Shown: piece by piece, positions 54,266-63,836 of the stretch
How positions within the stretch are numbered: the first letter of the stretch is position 1
Layout of the letters: each line of letters opens with the position of its first letter
Assembly: GCF_010020825.1 (NCBI RefSeq)
Contig: NZ_JAACJE010000001.1
Span: 1,488,001 to 1,552,000 of the forward strand
Direction of reading: 5' to 3'
Source: Acidovorax sp. 210-6
GTDB taxonomy: Bacteria > Pseudomonadota > Gammaproteobacteria > Burkholderiales > Burkholderiaceae_C
DNA length: 64,000 nucleotides
Notes under the pieces: model-generated
Told to the model about the DNA's origin: nothing
The model's database searches: none
The model's input: the letters and a program-made list of their open reading frames with translations, nothing else
Position numbers and translations under genes: made by a program

Positions 54266-55363
54266 ATGAGCGGCAACACCTTCGGCACCCTTTTCTGCGT
54301 CACCAACTTTGGTGAATCCCACGGCCCGGCCATTGGCTGCGTGATCGATGGCTGCCCGCCCGGCATGCTGCTGTCCGAGGCCGATATTCAGTTTGACCTG
54401 GACCGCCGCCGCCCCGGCACCAGCCGCCATGTCACGCAACGCAACGAGCCCGACGCCGTGGAGATCCTCTCGGGCGTTTACGAGGGCCGCACCACCGGCA
54501 CGCCGATCGCGCTGCTGATCCGCAATACCGACCAGCGCAGCAAGGACTACGGCGACATCCTGCGCACCTTCCGCCCCGGCCATGCCGATTACACCTACTG
54601 GCACAAGTACGGCCTGCGCGACCCGCGCGGCGGCGGGCGCTCGTCGGCGCGCCTGACGGCGCCCACCGTCGCGGCCGGCGCCGTGGCCAAGAAGTGGCTG
54701 GCCGAGAAGTTCGGCACGCAGTTTCGCGCCTGCATGACGCAGCTGGGCGAGCTGGACATCCCGTTCGAGAGCTGGGAGCATGTGCCGCACAACCCTTTCT
54801 TTGCCCCTGTGGCCGATGTGCAGCGCTACGAGGACTACATGGACCAGCTGCGCAAGGCGCACGACTCCTGTGGCGCGCGCATCCGCGTGCAGGCCACGGG
54901 TGTGCCCGTGGGCCTGGGCGAGCCGCTGTTCGACAAGCTCGACGCTGATATTGCTTACGCCATGATGGGCCTGAACGCCGTCAAGGGCGTGGAGATCGGT
55001 GCGGGTTTTGCCAGCGTGGCCCAGCGCGGCACCACGCACGGCGATGCGCTCACGCCTGAGGGCTTTGCCAACAACAACGCGGGTGGTGTGCTCGGCGGCA
55101 TCAGCACCGGGCAGGACATTGAGGTGAGCATTGCCATCAAGCCCACCAGTTCCATCCTGAGCCCGCGCGAGTCCATCGACATCCACGGCCAGAGTACCGA
55201 GGTGGTCACCAAGGGCCGCCACGACCCCTGCGTGGGCATCCGCGCCGCTCCCATCGCCGAGGCGCTGCTGGCGCTGGTGCTCATGGACCACGCGCTGCGC
55301 CACCGTGCGCAGTGTGGTGACGTGGTGCAGGCGGTGCCGCCCATTCCCGCCGCGCGCCCCTGA
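54266..55363 (+). CDS. aroC: Chorismate synthase
   Basis: The 365-residue FMN-dependent enzyme makes chorismate from EPSP, the last step of the shikimate pathway. Signature regions are [52 protein letters not shown] and [17 protein letters not shown]. Length and start at 54266 fit the family. Upstream lies the 84-base repeat; downstream is the convergent EamA gene. Confidence 0.97.
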   Translation: MSGNTFGTLFCVTNFGESHGPAIGCVIDGCPPGMLLSEADIQFDLDRRRPGTSRHVTQRNEPDAVEILSGVYEGRTTGTPIALLIRNTDQRSKDYGDILRTFRPGHADYTYWHKYGLRDPRGGGRSSARLTAPTVAAGAVAKKWLAEKFGTQFRACMTQLGELDIPFESWEHVPHNPFFAPVADVQRYEDYMDQLRKAHDSCGARIRVQATGVPVGLGEPLFDKLDADIAYAMMGLNAVKGVEIGAGFASVAQRGTTHGDALTPEGFANNNAGGVLGGISTGQDIEVSIAIKPTSSILSPRESIDIHGQSTEVVTKGRHDPCVGIRAAPIAEALLALVLMDHALRHRAQCGDVVQAVPPIPAARP

Positions 55364-55382
55364 CGACGGCAGGACGGCGCGG

Positions 55383-56270
55383 TCAGCGCGGACGCAGGAA
55401 CGCCAGCAGGCGCAGCGGGTTGAAGCCGGTCACCAGCGTGGTGGCCAGCAGCACCAGCGCGCCGCCCCACAGCATGCCAGGGCCCAGGGCCTCGTCCAGG
55501 AAGAGGCTGCCCCAGGCCACGCCGAACAGCGGGATCATGAATGCCGAACTCATCGCCGCCACGGGCGAGATCTGGCTCAGCACGCGCAAATTGAGCCAGT
55601 AGGCCAGGCCGGAGGTCACCACCCCCATCACCGCCACGGCCAGCAGCGCGGGTAGGGTGAACTGGGCCTGGTGCCAGTCCCACACTGCGCCCGGCACCAG
55701 CAGCACCAGCGCTGCCGCATGGATGCCTGCGGCAATGGCCAGCGGGCTGATACGCTGGGTGGCGCGCTTCATCCAGGGGGTGCACACGCCGTAGCAGGCG
55801 GCTGCGGACATGCAGGCCAGCGCCGCCAGCAGCAGCGTGGGCGAGGGCTCCACCGGCCCCAGCCGCACGATCAAGGCCACGCCGGCAAAACCGCACGCGC
55901 AGCCCAGCCACTTGCGCAGCGAGAGCGTGTCCTCCTTCATCCAGGCCGAGGCCAGCACGCCAAAGGGCACCACCATGGTGTTGAGCAGCGCGCTGTAGCC
56001 CGCGGGCAGGTGCAGGGCGGCATAGGCGTAAAGCAGAAAGGGCAGGGCGACGGTCAGCGTGCCCAGGCCTGCCAGTTCACGCCAGTGGCGCCAGGGCCAG
56101 GGCTCGCGTGTGGCGCGCATGATGGCCACCAGGGTGAGCGTGGCCAGCCCGATGCGCAGCGCCGCAGCCACATGGGGCCCCAGCGCCGGGCTGGCGATGC
56201 GAATGAACAGAAAGGAAGCGCCCCACAGGGCGGACAGCAGCACAAGCTGCAAGAGGTGGCGGGTTCTCAC
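55383..56270 (-). CDS. EamA/DMT-family transporter
   Basis: The protein has 295 residues and ten predicted membrane helices in two EamA halves (LLQLVLLSALWGASFLFIRI at the start and MLWGGALVLLATTLVTG near the end). The start is a GTG at 56270. Members export amino acids, nucleobases or other small metabolites; the substrate is not predictable. It stands alone and convergent with aroC. Confidence 0.88.
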   Translation of the reverse strand: MRTRHLLQLVLLSALWGASFLFIRIASPALGPHVAAALRIGLATLTLVAIMRATREPWPWRHWRELAGLGTLTVALPFLLYAYAALHLPAGYSALLNTMVVPFGVLASAWMKEDTLSLRKWLGCACGFAGVALIVRLGPVEPSPTLLLAALACMSAAACYGVCTPWMKRATQRISPLAIAAGIHAAALVLLVPGAVWDWHQAQFTLPALLAVAVMGVVTSGLAYWLNLRVLSQISPVAAMSSAFMIPLFGVAWGSLFLDEALGPGMLWGGALVLLATTLVTGFNPLRLLAFLRPR

Positions 56271-56332
56271 GGCAGTGCCATTGTGCCGGGGCGGGGCCAG
56301 AGGCGCCGTGCTGTACGCGACAGCATTTTGAT

Positions 56333-56392
56333 AAAAAATGCTTGTAACGCCCGTCCATCAAGCGCGAGTAGCTATAAAAATAGTAGCAAATG
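56333..56392 (+). repeat. Dispersed palindromic repeat, family A (copy 5)
   Basis: ATGCTTGTAACGCCCGTCCA, then AAGCGCGAGTAGCTATAAAA. A diverged copy between the EamA gene and nrdR. Confidence 0.5.
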
Positions 56393-56427
56393 ATGAAAGG
56401 AGCACGGGCGTGCCTGCCGCCACGGGA

Positions 56428-56877
56428 TCACTGGCGCACTTCGTCCACCAGGGTCTTGAATTCGTCGATGTCCTCGAAGCTGCGGTACACACTGGCGTAG
56501 CGGATGTAGGCCACCTTGTCGAGCTTCTTGAGTTCGCGCATGACCAACTCGCCGATACGGCTGGAGGGCACTTCGCGCTGGCCGAGGTTGAGGAGTTGCT
56601 CCTCGATGCGCTCAATGGCCGAGTCCACCTGTGCTGTGCTCACCGGGCGCTTGCGCAGCGCAATGCTGAACGAGCCCATGAGCTTGGGGCGTGCGTATTC
56701 GGTGCGTCGGCCGTCCTTCTTGACCACGCTGGGGAAGCTGACCTCGGGCCGCTCGTAGGTGGTAAAGCGCTTTTCGCAGGTGGCGCAGCGGCGCCTGCGC
56801 CGGATGAAATCCCCGTCCTCGGACACCCGGGTCTCGACGACCTGTGTCTCGTGGTGGCTGCAGAACGGGCACTTCAT
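56428..56877 (-). CDS. nrdR: Transcriptional repressor of ribonucleotide reductase genes
   Basis: The 149-residue protein has an N-terminal zinc ribbon (MKCPFC, then [15 protein letters not shown]) followed by an ATP-cone ([20 protein letters not shown]). NrdR binds ATP/dATP and represses nrd operons through NrdR boxes. It is the second gene of the glyA unit, 25 bases after the glyA stop. Confidence 0.97.
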   Translation of the reverse strand: MKCPFCSHHETQVVETRVSEDGDFIRRRRRCATCEKRFTTYERPEVSFPSVVKKDGRRTEYARPKLMGSFSIALRKRPVSTAQVDSAIERIEEQLLNLGQREVPSSRIGELVMRELKKLDKVAYIRYASVYRSFEDIDEFKTLVDEVRQ

Positions 56878-56902
56878 GGGCGTGCAGGCGCGCGCGGCCG
56901 AA

Positions 56903-58147
56903 TCAGCGGTAGACCGGGAAGCGGCTGGTCAGCGCGTTGACCTTGGCGCGCACGGCGGCGATGTTGGCTTCGTCGCGCGGGTTGTCCAGCACATCGGCAA
57001 TCAGGTGGGCCGTGGCGCGGGCTTCTTCTTCCTTGAATCCACGCGTGGTCATGGCGGGGGTGCCGATGCGCACGCCGCTGGTCACCATCGGCTTTTCCGG
57101 GTCGTTGGGGATGGCGTTCTTGTTGATGGTCATGTGGGCGGCGCCCAGCACGGCCTCGGCTTCCTTGCCCGTGATGCCCTTGGCGCGCAGGTCCACCAGC
57201 ATGACGTGGCTTTGCGTGCCGCCGCTGACGATGCGCAGGCCGCGCTGGGTCAGCGTCTCGGCCACGACCTTGGCGTTCTTCACGACCTGTTCCTGGTAGG
57301 CCTTGAACTCGGGCGTGAGCGCTTCCTTGAAGGCCACGGCCTTGGCCGCGATCACGTGCATCAGCGGGCCGCCTTGCAGGCCGGGGAAGATGGCGCTGTT
57401 GATGGCCTTCTCGTGCTCGGCCTTCATCAGGATGATGCCGCCGCGCGGGCCGCGCAGGCTCTTGTGCGTGGTGGAGGTCACCACGTCGGCGTGCGGCACG
57501 GGGTTGGGGTACACGCCAGCAGCGATCAGGCCGGCGTAATGGGCCATGTCCACCATGAAGATGGCGCCGATTTCCTTGGCGATTTTGGCGAAGCGCTCGA
57601 AATCGATGTGCAGGCTATAGGCCGAGGCACCGGCCACGATCAGCTTGGGCTTGTGCTCGCGCGCCTTGGCTTCCATCGCGTCGTAGTCGATTTCTTCCTT
57701 GGCGTTGAGGCCGTAGGAGACCACGTTGAACCACTTGCCCGACATGTTCAGCGGCATGCCGTGCGTGAGGTGGCCGCCTTCGGCCAGGCTCATGCCCATG
57801 ATGGTGTCGCCGGGCTTGAGGAAGGCCAGGAACACGGCCTCATTGGCGGAGGCGCCGCAATGCGGTTGCACGTTGGCGGCGTCGGCACCGAAGATCTTCT
57901 TCACGCGGTCGATGGCCAGTTGCTCGGCCACATCGACATACTCGCAGCCGCCGTAGTAGCGCTTGCCGGGGTAGCCTTCGGCGTACTTGTTGGTCAGTTG
58001 CGTGCCCTGGGCCCACATGACAGCGGGCGAGGCGTAGTTTTCGCTGGCGATGAGTTCGATGTGCTCTTCCTGGCGCTTGTTTTCGGCCTGGATGGCGGCA
58101 AAGAGTTCGGGGTCGGTTTGTTCGACGAGGATGTTGCGGTCGTACAT
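56903..58147 (-). CDS. glyA: Serine hydroxymethyltransferase
   Basis: The 414-residue PLP enzyme interconverts serine and glycine and supplies methylene-tetrahydrofolate. Landmarks are [39 protein letters not shown] and the PLP lysine in [17 protein letters not shown]. The ATG at 58147 is chosen; the longer frame runs into the riboswitch leader. Its one-carbon product feeds thymidylate and purine synthesis. A ZTP riboswitch in its 5' leader signals low one-carbon supply. Confidence 0.97.
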   Translation of the reverse strand: MYDRNILVEQTDPELFAAIQAENKRQEEHIELIASENYASPAVMWAQGTQLTNKYAEGYPGKRYYGGCEYVDVAEQLAIDRVKKIFGADAANVQPHCGASANEAVFLAFLKPGDTIMGMSLAEGGHLTHGMPLNMSGKWFNVVSYGLNAKEEIDYDAMEAKAREHKPKLIVAGASAYSLHIDFERFAKIAKEIGAIFMVDMAHYAGLIAAGVYPNPVPHADVVTSTTHKSLRGPRGGIILMKAEHEKAINSAIFPGLQGGPLMHVIAAKAVAFKEALTPEFKAYQEQVVKNAKVVAETLTQRGLRIVSGGTQSHVMLVDLRAKGITGKEAEAVLGAAHMTINKNAIPNDPEKPMVTSGVRIGTPAMTTRGFKEEEARATAHLIADVLDNPRDEANIAAVRAKVNALTSRFPVYR

Positions 58148-58174
58148 GGTGTTGGCAGTCCTATGAACTTGTGT

Positions 58175-58189
58175 CCCTTGAAACAAGGG
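58175..58189 (-). promoter_or_regulatory. Expression-platform hairpin of the glyA riboswitch
   Basis: CCCTTG and CAAGGG arms around three bases, immediately after the riboswitch aptamer and about 27 bases before the glyA ATG. It could be the switching element for translation; no T-run follows, so translational rather than terminator control is likely. Confidence 0.45.
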
Positions 58190-58335
58190 CTGCCCAGGCG
58201 AACGGCGGAACGCGCAACAGCGGTCGCTGGCCGCGCGGTACGCTCCCCGGTGGTTCACAGGAGGTTGCCCCTGCAGTTTTCCACGTCAGCGGCAGGCCCG
58301 GTGGGGGTCTGCGCCTATCGCCAGTTGCGTACCTT
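58188..58335 (-). ncRNA. ZTP (pfl) riboswitch upstream of glyA
   Basis: Read on the minus strand, the leader has ACTGGCGA (58318-58325), ACCACCGGGGAGCG (58241-58254) and CCGTTCGCCTGGGCA (58191-58205), in the order and spacing of the pfl/ZTP aptamer: the 5' stem, the conserved purine-rich middle, and the 3' pseudoknot half. ZTP and ZMP accumulate when 10-formyl-THF is scarce, and pfl riboswitches often precede glyA. Boundaries are approximate. Confidence 0.85.
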
Positions 58336-58387
58336 GCGAGTGTAACCGGAGCGCTGTTGGGCCGCCCAAAAGATCGCAAACAGGTTC

Positions 58388-59251
58388 TTACAGATCCGTG
58401 GCAGACAGCAAGGCCACTTTCTCGCCCAGACTGCTGGCGCCTGGTGCTGGGGATGCTGCAGCCGGGGCCGTCTTGGCAGGGGCCTGGGTGGCCAGTGTGG
58501 GCGGTGCCACGGCTTGTGTGGGCGGCACGGCCCGGCCCGTGGATGCGACCTGGCGCAGGCGGTAGTGTTCGGCCAGGACCTTTTCGGCGTAGCCGCCATC
58601 GTTCTGGGGGTCGGTGGCTCCGACGTAATAGGCCAGCCCACCCTGGACCGATCCGGCACGCGTGATGCAGTCCTGCAATACCTTCACGCCCACACGCAGA
58701 TTCGTCACCGGATCGAAGGCGGCCAGGTGACCGCCCAGGGCTTCGTATTTGTCGGTGTGCACGCGCGTCATCACCTGCATCAGTCCTTGGGCGCCGACGG
58801 GGCTCTGGGCGAATGGGTTGAAACGTGACTCAATGGCCATCACGGCCAGGATCAGCGTCGGGTCCAGCTTGGCACGGGTGCCAATCTCGTAGGCCTCGGC
58901 CACCAGCAAGCCCAAGGGCTCCGGCGCCACGCGGTATTTTTTGCTAAGCCAGTAGGCCACACGGGCTTGCTCCTGGGGCAGCTCCTTGGGGTTGACGGCC
59001 AGGGTTCGTTCGCTGGGTTCCTGCAAGTCATCTGCCGGAACGACCAATGATTCTTGGCGGGCCTGCAACCAGTCCATCAACTGCGCCTCGCCGGCCTGGC
59101 GCAAATCGGGCCGGGCGGTCAAGGTGATCGCGATGATGGCTACGGCCACGCCCAGAAGAGCAAAGCCGCTGTGGGTGATGTGCAGAAACCCCTGTGCCAG
59201 GGTGGCAGCCAAGGAACGAAGCCCGGAGACCAAGTTGTTTGTCGCTGTCAT
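58388..59251 (-). CDS. Membrane-anchored lytic transglycosylase
   Basis: The predicted protein has 287 residues. A single N-terminal helix (FALLGVAVAIIAITL) anchors it facing the periplasm. The SLT domain has LILAVMAIESRFNPFAQSPV (catalytic Glu in IES), GAQGLMQVMTRVH and GGLAYYVGA. The C-terminal 60 residues are Ala/Pro-rich. It cleaves murein between MurNAc and GlcNAc, for remodelling or protein-complex assembly. The ATG at 59251 follows AGGAAAG. Confidence 0.9.
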   Translation of the reverse strand: MTATNNLVSGLRSLAATLAQGFLHITHSGFALLGVAVAIIAITLTARPDLRQAGEAQLMDWLQARQESLVVPADDLQEPSERTLAVNPKELPQEQARVAYWLSKKYRVAPEPLGLLVAEAYEIGTRAKLDPTLILAVMAIESRFNPFAQSPVGAQGLMQVMTRVHTDKYEALGGHLAAFDPVTNLRVGVKVLQDCITRAGSVQGGLAYYVGATDPQNDGGYAEKVLAEHYRLRQVASTGRAVPPTQAVAPPTLATQAPAKTAPAAASPAPGASSLGEKVALLSATDL

Positions 59252-59787
59252 AGCTTTCCTTTCTGGTGCGAACGCCATGCTGTGGTGGCCAGAGGCCATT
59301 CAAGGGCACAAGGTTTCGCCTGGATTGGTACGCCATCAAGTCCGGGCCATGGATATGGGGAAGGGCCCTGGAACTGACTTTGCCGATGTCGGCAGCGGTT
59401 CGGGTTACTACTGATGTTTCAGAAGCTGGCGGATTCTAGGAGGGCATTAAATGCCTAGTCAATACTAACAAATTGAAATTTAAGACATAAAAATTCTTAA
59501 AAAGCTGTCAAAAATCACAGATTTGGACCGATTTCTCCTATGAGCGGGGCCGATACAGGTGCTGGTGTGCTGAATGGGGTGGAGTGCTGCATCCAATTTC
59601 AATCGATGGGCATTCCGTGATTGACGGTCTGATTTGTGCTGGGGCGCGTTCTTTGATAAGGTGTGCTTGCCTCTTCGATGAAGGCATCGCCGAACGAAGC
59701 AAAGCCCGCTGCCAGTGCATGCAGTGCCAGCGCAGACAGAGTGCCGAGCTTCCAAGGCAACCCCCTGGGGGCAATCCCTTGCCCCCC

Positions 59788-59816
59788 GCGGTACGGACCA
59801 CATTCCTCCGTACCGC
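59788..59816 (+). repeat. Perfect 10-base inverted repeat
   Basis: GCGGTACGGA (59788-59797) and TCCGTACCGC (59807-59816) with a 9-base loop. It would fold as a very stable RNA stem within the putative small transcript. Confidence 0.7.
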
Positions 59817-59849
59817 AAACCGATGGCAAAGACCGTTGTGTCAGCCGTC

Positions 59850-59899
59850 AAGCCCGGATGGGTGGCGCATGGCGCCGCTCCTCCGGGCTTTCTTGTTTC
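59850..59899 (+). terminator. Rho-independent terminator
   Basis: AAGCCCGGA (59850-59858) pairs with TCCGGGCTT (59882-59890), and the loop contains a smaller GGCGC-GCGCC stem. It is followed by TCTTGTTTC. It does not follow any visible gene in this direction, which is why a small RNA is suspected. Confidence 0.6.
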
Positions 59900-59968
59900 A
59901 ACCGGTTGCCGAGGCAGCGCCAAAGTCTGCTCCAATCGCGCCATCGTCTTGCCGTGCCAACGGACCCC

Positions 59969-62900
59969 ATGAAGCGTTCCCTGACCTTGCCATTTGTCCG
60001 TTTGTTGTCGTCTTCCCAAGGGAATGCCTGGCGGCGCAGGCTCCAGATGGCCGCCGGGGCGCTGTTGCTGGTTTGGCTGGCGCTCTGGTTGGCGGTGCCG
60101 CCGCTGGTTCATGCCCGTGCGCAGCAGGCATTGAGCGACCTGCTGGGGCGCCAGGTGACCATGGGTCACTTGCAGTTCCTGCCCTGGTCGCTGGAGATCA
60201 CCCTGCAGGATCTGAGTGTGGCGGGTCGGGACGGTGCCGCGCCGCAGTTGCAGGTGGCGCGCATCCATGTGGATCTGGAGATGCAGTCCTTGCTGCGCAG
60301 GGCGCCGGTGATCGATGCGCTGGAGGTGGATGCCCCCATCCTGCGTGTCACCCAGCTCGCACCTGGGCAGACCGATCTCGACGATGTGGTGCACAGGTTG
60401 AACCAGCCTGGGCCTGAGGGGGCTCAGCCCCAGGGTTTTGCCCTCTACAACATTGCCTTGCAAGGGGGCTCGGTCGATTTTGAGGACCGTACCGTGGGGC
60501 AAACCCATGAGGTGCGGGACATCACCTTTTCGCTCCCCTTCTTGAGCAACCTGAGTGCACAGCGTGCCGTCAAGGTACAGCCCAGGCTGGCCTTGCGCAT
60601 CGGGAACAGTGTGTTCGATTCGGCGGCGCAGGCCATGCCCTTCGTGGAAAGCCATCGGACCGACGCCGTGCTGCGGTTCGACGGTCTGGATCTGGCGCCC
60701 TACAAGAACTATCTTCCTGCAGGCCTGCCCTTGACCCTCGCTTCAGGCACCTTGGATGCGGACTTGCGCATTGCTTTTGAGCAAAAGCCCCGGCCCATGG
60801 TCCAAATCAGTGGGGCGCTGGGCCTGAAGAAGCTGAGTTTGCACGACAGTCAACAGCATGAACGGCTGTCCTTGGACGCCCTGCAGGTGCAGGTGGCGGA
60901 TTTCCAGCCCTTGCTGCGCACGCTGCGTGTGGATTCCGTGGTGCTGACCGCGCCCCAGGCGCACCTGCGCCGCAATCGCGCTGGTCAGTGGGATTGGGGG
61001 ACTCAGACCGCGCTGGCCTCGCCCCCGCCATCGGCAGGCAAGTTGCAGCAGGCCGAGCCAGCGGCTGGTGGATGGAAGCTGTCCCTGGCCCGGTTTGCCG
61101 CACAGGGTGGATCGCTGCGATGGGAGGACGACAGTGTCCCGGGTGGCGCAAGACTGGCAGTGCAGGATCTGGTGCTGCAGGCGTCAGCCCTGTCCTTTCC
61201 AGCCACGGCACCCATGCAATGGGCCGGCAGCATGGCGATGGCCCCGCTGGATGGCGAAGGCAAGCAAGGCACGGCCCAGGCCGTTGTGCCGGCCACCCTG
61301 GCTTTTGCGGGTGCGGGTACGCCGCAGGAGGGGCGTACCGCGCTCTCGGTACGCAGCCTGCCACTGGAGTGGGGCGCCCCGTATTTGAGTGCCTGGTTCA
61401 CGCCCAGGCTCTCGGGGGTGGTTGAAACCGATGCCGGGCTGGCCTGGAACGGGGGCGCCTGGGTGGCCCAGGTGGCCCGATTGGGGCTGGATGGGGCCAG
61501 ATTGTCCTGCGTAGTCGCGGCAGACTGTTCCGAGGTCGAGGCCATGCGCAGCGTGCTGCGCGATCGGCGCACCCTGGCAGACCTCCAGCGCCTGGAGGTC
61601 GAGGATATGCGTGTCGATGGTGCACGCCATGCGGTGCAGATCGGGCGGATGGCGCTGGCCCAGCCGCGTGTGCGGGTAGAGCGGGATGCGCGTGGGCAAT
61701 GGATGGTGGATCGCTGGCTGCGCGCGGCGCAGACCGCACCTCCGCCTGAGTCCGCTGCCGCCCCAGCGGTGAAGCCCTGGTCGCTGGTGCTGGGCCGCAT
61801 GGAACTCGATGGCGGCGTTGTCTTGTTGAACGATGCTGCCCTCGGCCAGCGCGTATCGCTGGCGGCTACGGATGTGCGGGTGAGGCTGCAGGACTTTGCG
61901 CCTGCAGCGCCTGGCGCACGGCCCGCCGCCCTGACCTTGTCGGCCCGGCTGGGCGCCGGCCAGGCCGATCCCGGGCGACTGGAGTACGAAGGCGGCCTGG
62001 GCGTCATGCCTTTGCAGGTGCAGGGGCGGGTGGCAGCGCGGCATCTTCCCTTGCACGCGATGGCACCGTATGTTCAAGGTGGGCTGCGCGCGCGAGTGGG
62101 CAGGGCGGATGCCAGCTTTGTGGGGCAGGTGCAGGTGCGGCAGACCGAACCCGGCCTGCAATGGGCGGTGCAAGGGGATGCGGCCTTGGACGATGTGCGC
62201 GTACGCCTGGCTTCTGTGGCCCCCTCGGAGGCCGATGAAGGGCAGGAAACACTCCTGCTGCAAACGCAGGAGGATGGGGACGTCTTGCAATGGCGGTCGC
62301 TGGGAATGCGAGGCATCGACGCCGCACAGCCAGCGGGTGGACCGCTGACCTTGTCGGTCCGCGAATCGGCACTGAGCGATTTCTTTGCCCGCATCGTTGT
62401 GCAGTCCGATGGTCGCCTGAACCTGCAGGATCTGATGGGCCCGGTGTCCAACGCGCCAGAGAACACTACCGCTGCCGCAGCGGAGCAAGCGCCCCAGGCG
62501 CCCCAGGCGCCGCAAATTCGCCTCGGGCCCATCAGCCTGACGGGGGGGCGGGTGCATTTCACGGACCATTTTGTGCGACCCCAGTATTCAGCACAGCTTA
62601 GTGGCCTCACGGGACGTTTGGGCGCCATTACTTCAGCCCCCACCGAGGGTGGGGCACCGCCCGCCATGGCCGAGCTGGAGCTGCGCGGCAAGGCCGAGGG
62701 CACCGCATCGCTGGAGATCCTGGGCAAGCTCAATCCCCTGGCCCAGCCCGTGGCGCTGGATATCCAAGGGCGTATGCAGGGGCTGGAACTGTCTCCGCTC
62801 ACGCCCTACGCCATCAAATATGCAGGCCATGGCATTGAGCGTGGCAAGCTCAACATGGAGGTCAGCTACCGTGTCCAGCCCGATGGGCAGCTCAGCGCCC

Positions 62901-63712
62901 AGAACAAGCTGGTGCTGCACCAGCTGGTCTTTGGCGAAGAGGTTGCGAATGCCCCCAGAAGCCTGCCGGTGCGGCTGGCCGTGGCCTTGCTGGCCGATCG
63001 CAATGGGGTGATCGATGTGGACCTGCCGATCAGCGGATCGCTCAATGACCCCGAGTTTCGCGTCGGTCCGGTGATCTTCAAGCTGCTGGGCAACCTGATT
63101 CTGAAGGCCGTGACAGCGCCTTTCTCGCTGCTTGCAGGCCTGGGTGGTGGTGACGCGGAACAGGGCTTTGTGCCGTTTTCCGAAGGCAGTGCGGCATTGG
63201 ACGCGACCGCGCGTGCCTCCTTGGACAAGGTGGTCCAGGCGCTGGAGCAGCGCCCAGCGCTCCAACTCACCGTGGTGGGCCAGGCCAGCCTGCAGACCGA
63301 GCGTGAGGCCTGGAAGCGCGCACAGCTGGAGCAGGTGCTCCTGGCCCAAAAGCGCCGCATGGCGGCACCCGGCGGTACATCAGGGGCCGTGCCAGAGGCG
63401 CCGATCCGTGCCGAGGAGTATCCGGCCCTGCTCAAGGAGGTGTACCGCCGCGCCGACATTCCCAAGCCGCGCAACCTGGTCGGGCTGGCCAAAGACCTGC
63501 CCGAGAGCGAGATGCAGGCGCTGCTGCTGGCGAACATTGCCGTGCCCGATACGGCGATGCACGACCTGGCATTGGCACGGGCAGTGGCGGTGCGCGACTA
63601 CCTGCTGGAGCGGCGCATGCCGCCCGAGCGATTGTTCCTGGGGGCGGTGCGACTGTCGTCCGGACAGGAAGGCTGGACCCCCCGTGCCGAACTGGGTTTG
63701 GGCATGCGTTGA
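59969..63712 (+). CDS. AsmA-like DUF748 protein with an OmpA-like C-terminal motif
   Basis: The predicted 1247-residue protein has one N-terminal membrane helix (MAAGALLLVWLALWLAVPPL), so the bulk is periplasmic. Repeated beta-rich segments (GGSVDFEDRTVG, GGRVHFTDHFVRPQYS) and the DUF748 block (MEVSYRVQPDGQLSAQNKLV, VDLPISGSLNDPEF) place it in the AsmA/TamB-like group implicated in lipid transport. Near the C-terminus, FSEGSAALDATARASLDKVV and LQLTVVGQAS resemble an OmpA-type peptidoglycan-binding segment. The ATG at 59969 (MKRSLTLPF) starts it; the open frame upstream crosses the terminator. Function is by family. Confidence 0.88.
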   Translation: MKRSLTLPFVRLLSSSQGNAWRRRLQMAAGALLLVWLALWLAVPPLVHARAQQALSDLLGRQVTMGHLQFLPWSLEITLQDLSVAGRDGAAPQLQVARIHVDLEMQSLLRRAPVIDALEVDAPILRVTQLAPGQTDLDDVVHRLNQPGPEGAQPQGFALYNIALQGGSVDFEDRTVGQTHEVRDITFSLPFLSNLSAQRAVKVQPRLALRIGNSVFDSAAQAMPFVESHRTDAVLRFDGLDLAPYKNYLPAGLPLTLASGTLDADLRIAFEQKPRPMVQISGALGLKKLSLHDSQQHERLSLDALQVQVADFQPLLRTLRVDSVVLTAPQAHLRRNRAGQWDWGTQTALASPPPSAGKLQQAEPAAGGWKLSLARFAAQGGSLRWEDDSVPGGARLAVQDLVLQASALSFPATAPMQWAGSMAMAPLDGEGKQGTAQAVVPATLAFAGAGTPQEGRTALSVRSLPLEWGAPYLSAWFTPRLSGVVETDAGLAWNGGAWVAQVARLGLDGARLSCVVAADCSEVEAMRSVLRDRRTLADLQRLEVEDMRVDGARHAVQIGRMALAQPRVRVERDARGQWMVDRWLRAAQTAPPPESAAAPAVKPWSLVLGRMELDGGVVLLNDAALGQRVSLAATDVRVRLQDFAPAAPGARPAALTLSARLGAGQADPGRLEYEGGLGVMPLQVQGRVAARHLPLHAMAPYVQGGLRARVGRADASFVGQVQVRQTEPGLQWAVQGDAALDDVRVRLASVAPSEADEGQETLLLQTQEDGDVLQWRSLGMRGIDAAQPAGGPLTLSVRESALSDFFARIVVQSDGRLNLQDLMGPVSNAPENTTAAAAEQAPQAPQAPQIRLGPISLTGGRVHFTDHFVRPQYSAQLSGLTGRLGAITSAPTEGGAPPAMAELELRGKAEGTASLEILGKLNPLAQPVALDIQGRMQGLELSPLTPYAIKYAGHGIERGKLNMEVSYRVQPDGQLSAQNKLVLHQLVFGEEVANAPRSLPVRLAVALLADRNGVIDVDLPISGSLNDPEFRVGPVIFKLLGNLILKAVTAPFSLLAGLGGGDAEQGFVPFSEGSAALDATARASLDKVVQALEQRPALQLTVVGQASLQTEREAWKRAQLEQVLLAQKRRMAAPGGTSGAVPEAPIRAEEYPALLKEVYRRADIPKPRNLVGLAKDLPESEMQALLLANIAVPDTAMHDLALARAVAVRDYLLERRMPPERLFLGAVRLSSGQEGWTPRAELGLGMR

Positions 63713-63836
63713 GAGCCTTCTGATGGGTTTTGTCCAAATACCGGCGAAAATACCCCCTTTGCGCGTTCACCATTGACTGGCCAGACGCGCGTGCTGCGCA
63801 CCGGGATGAGTCGGTGCGCCTGTTTCCAAAAAATCC

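Larger units (their letters stand above)
59400..59968 (+). other. Gene-poor gap with an AT-rich segment, a stable hairpin and a terminator
   Basis: No coding sequence is convincing. Positions 59,450-59,520 are strikingly AT-rich and promoter-like; a perfect hairpin (59788-59816) and an intrinsic terminator (59850-59899) follow in the rightward direction. Together they may form a small RNA locus. Confidence 0.4.
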
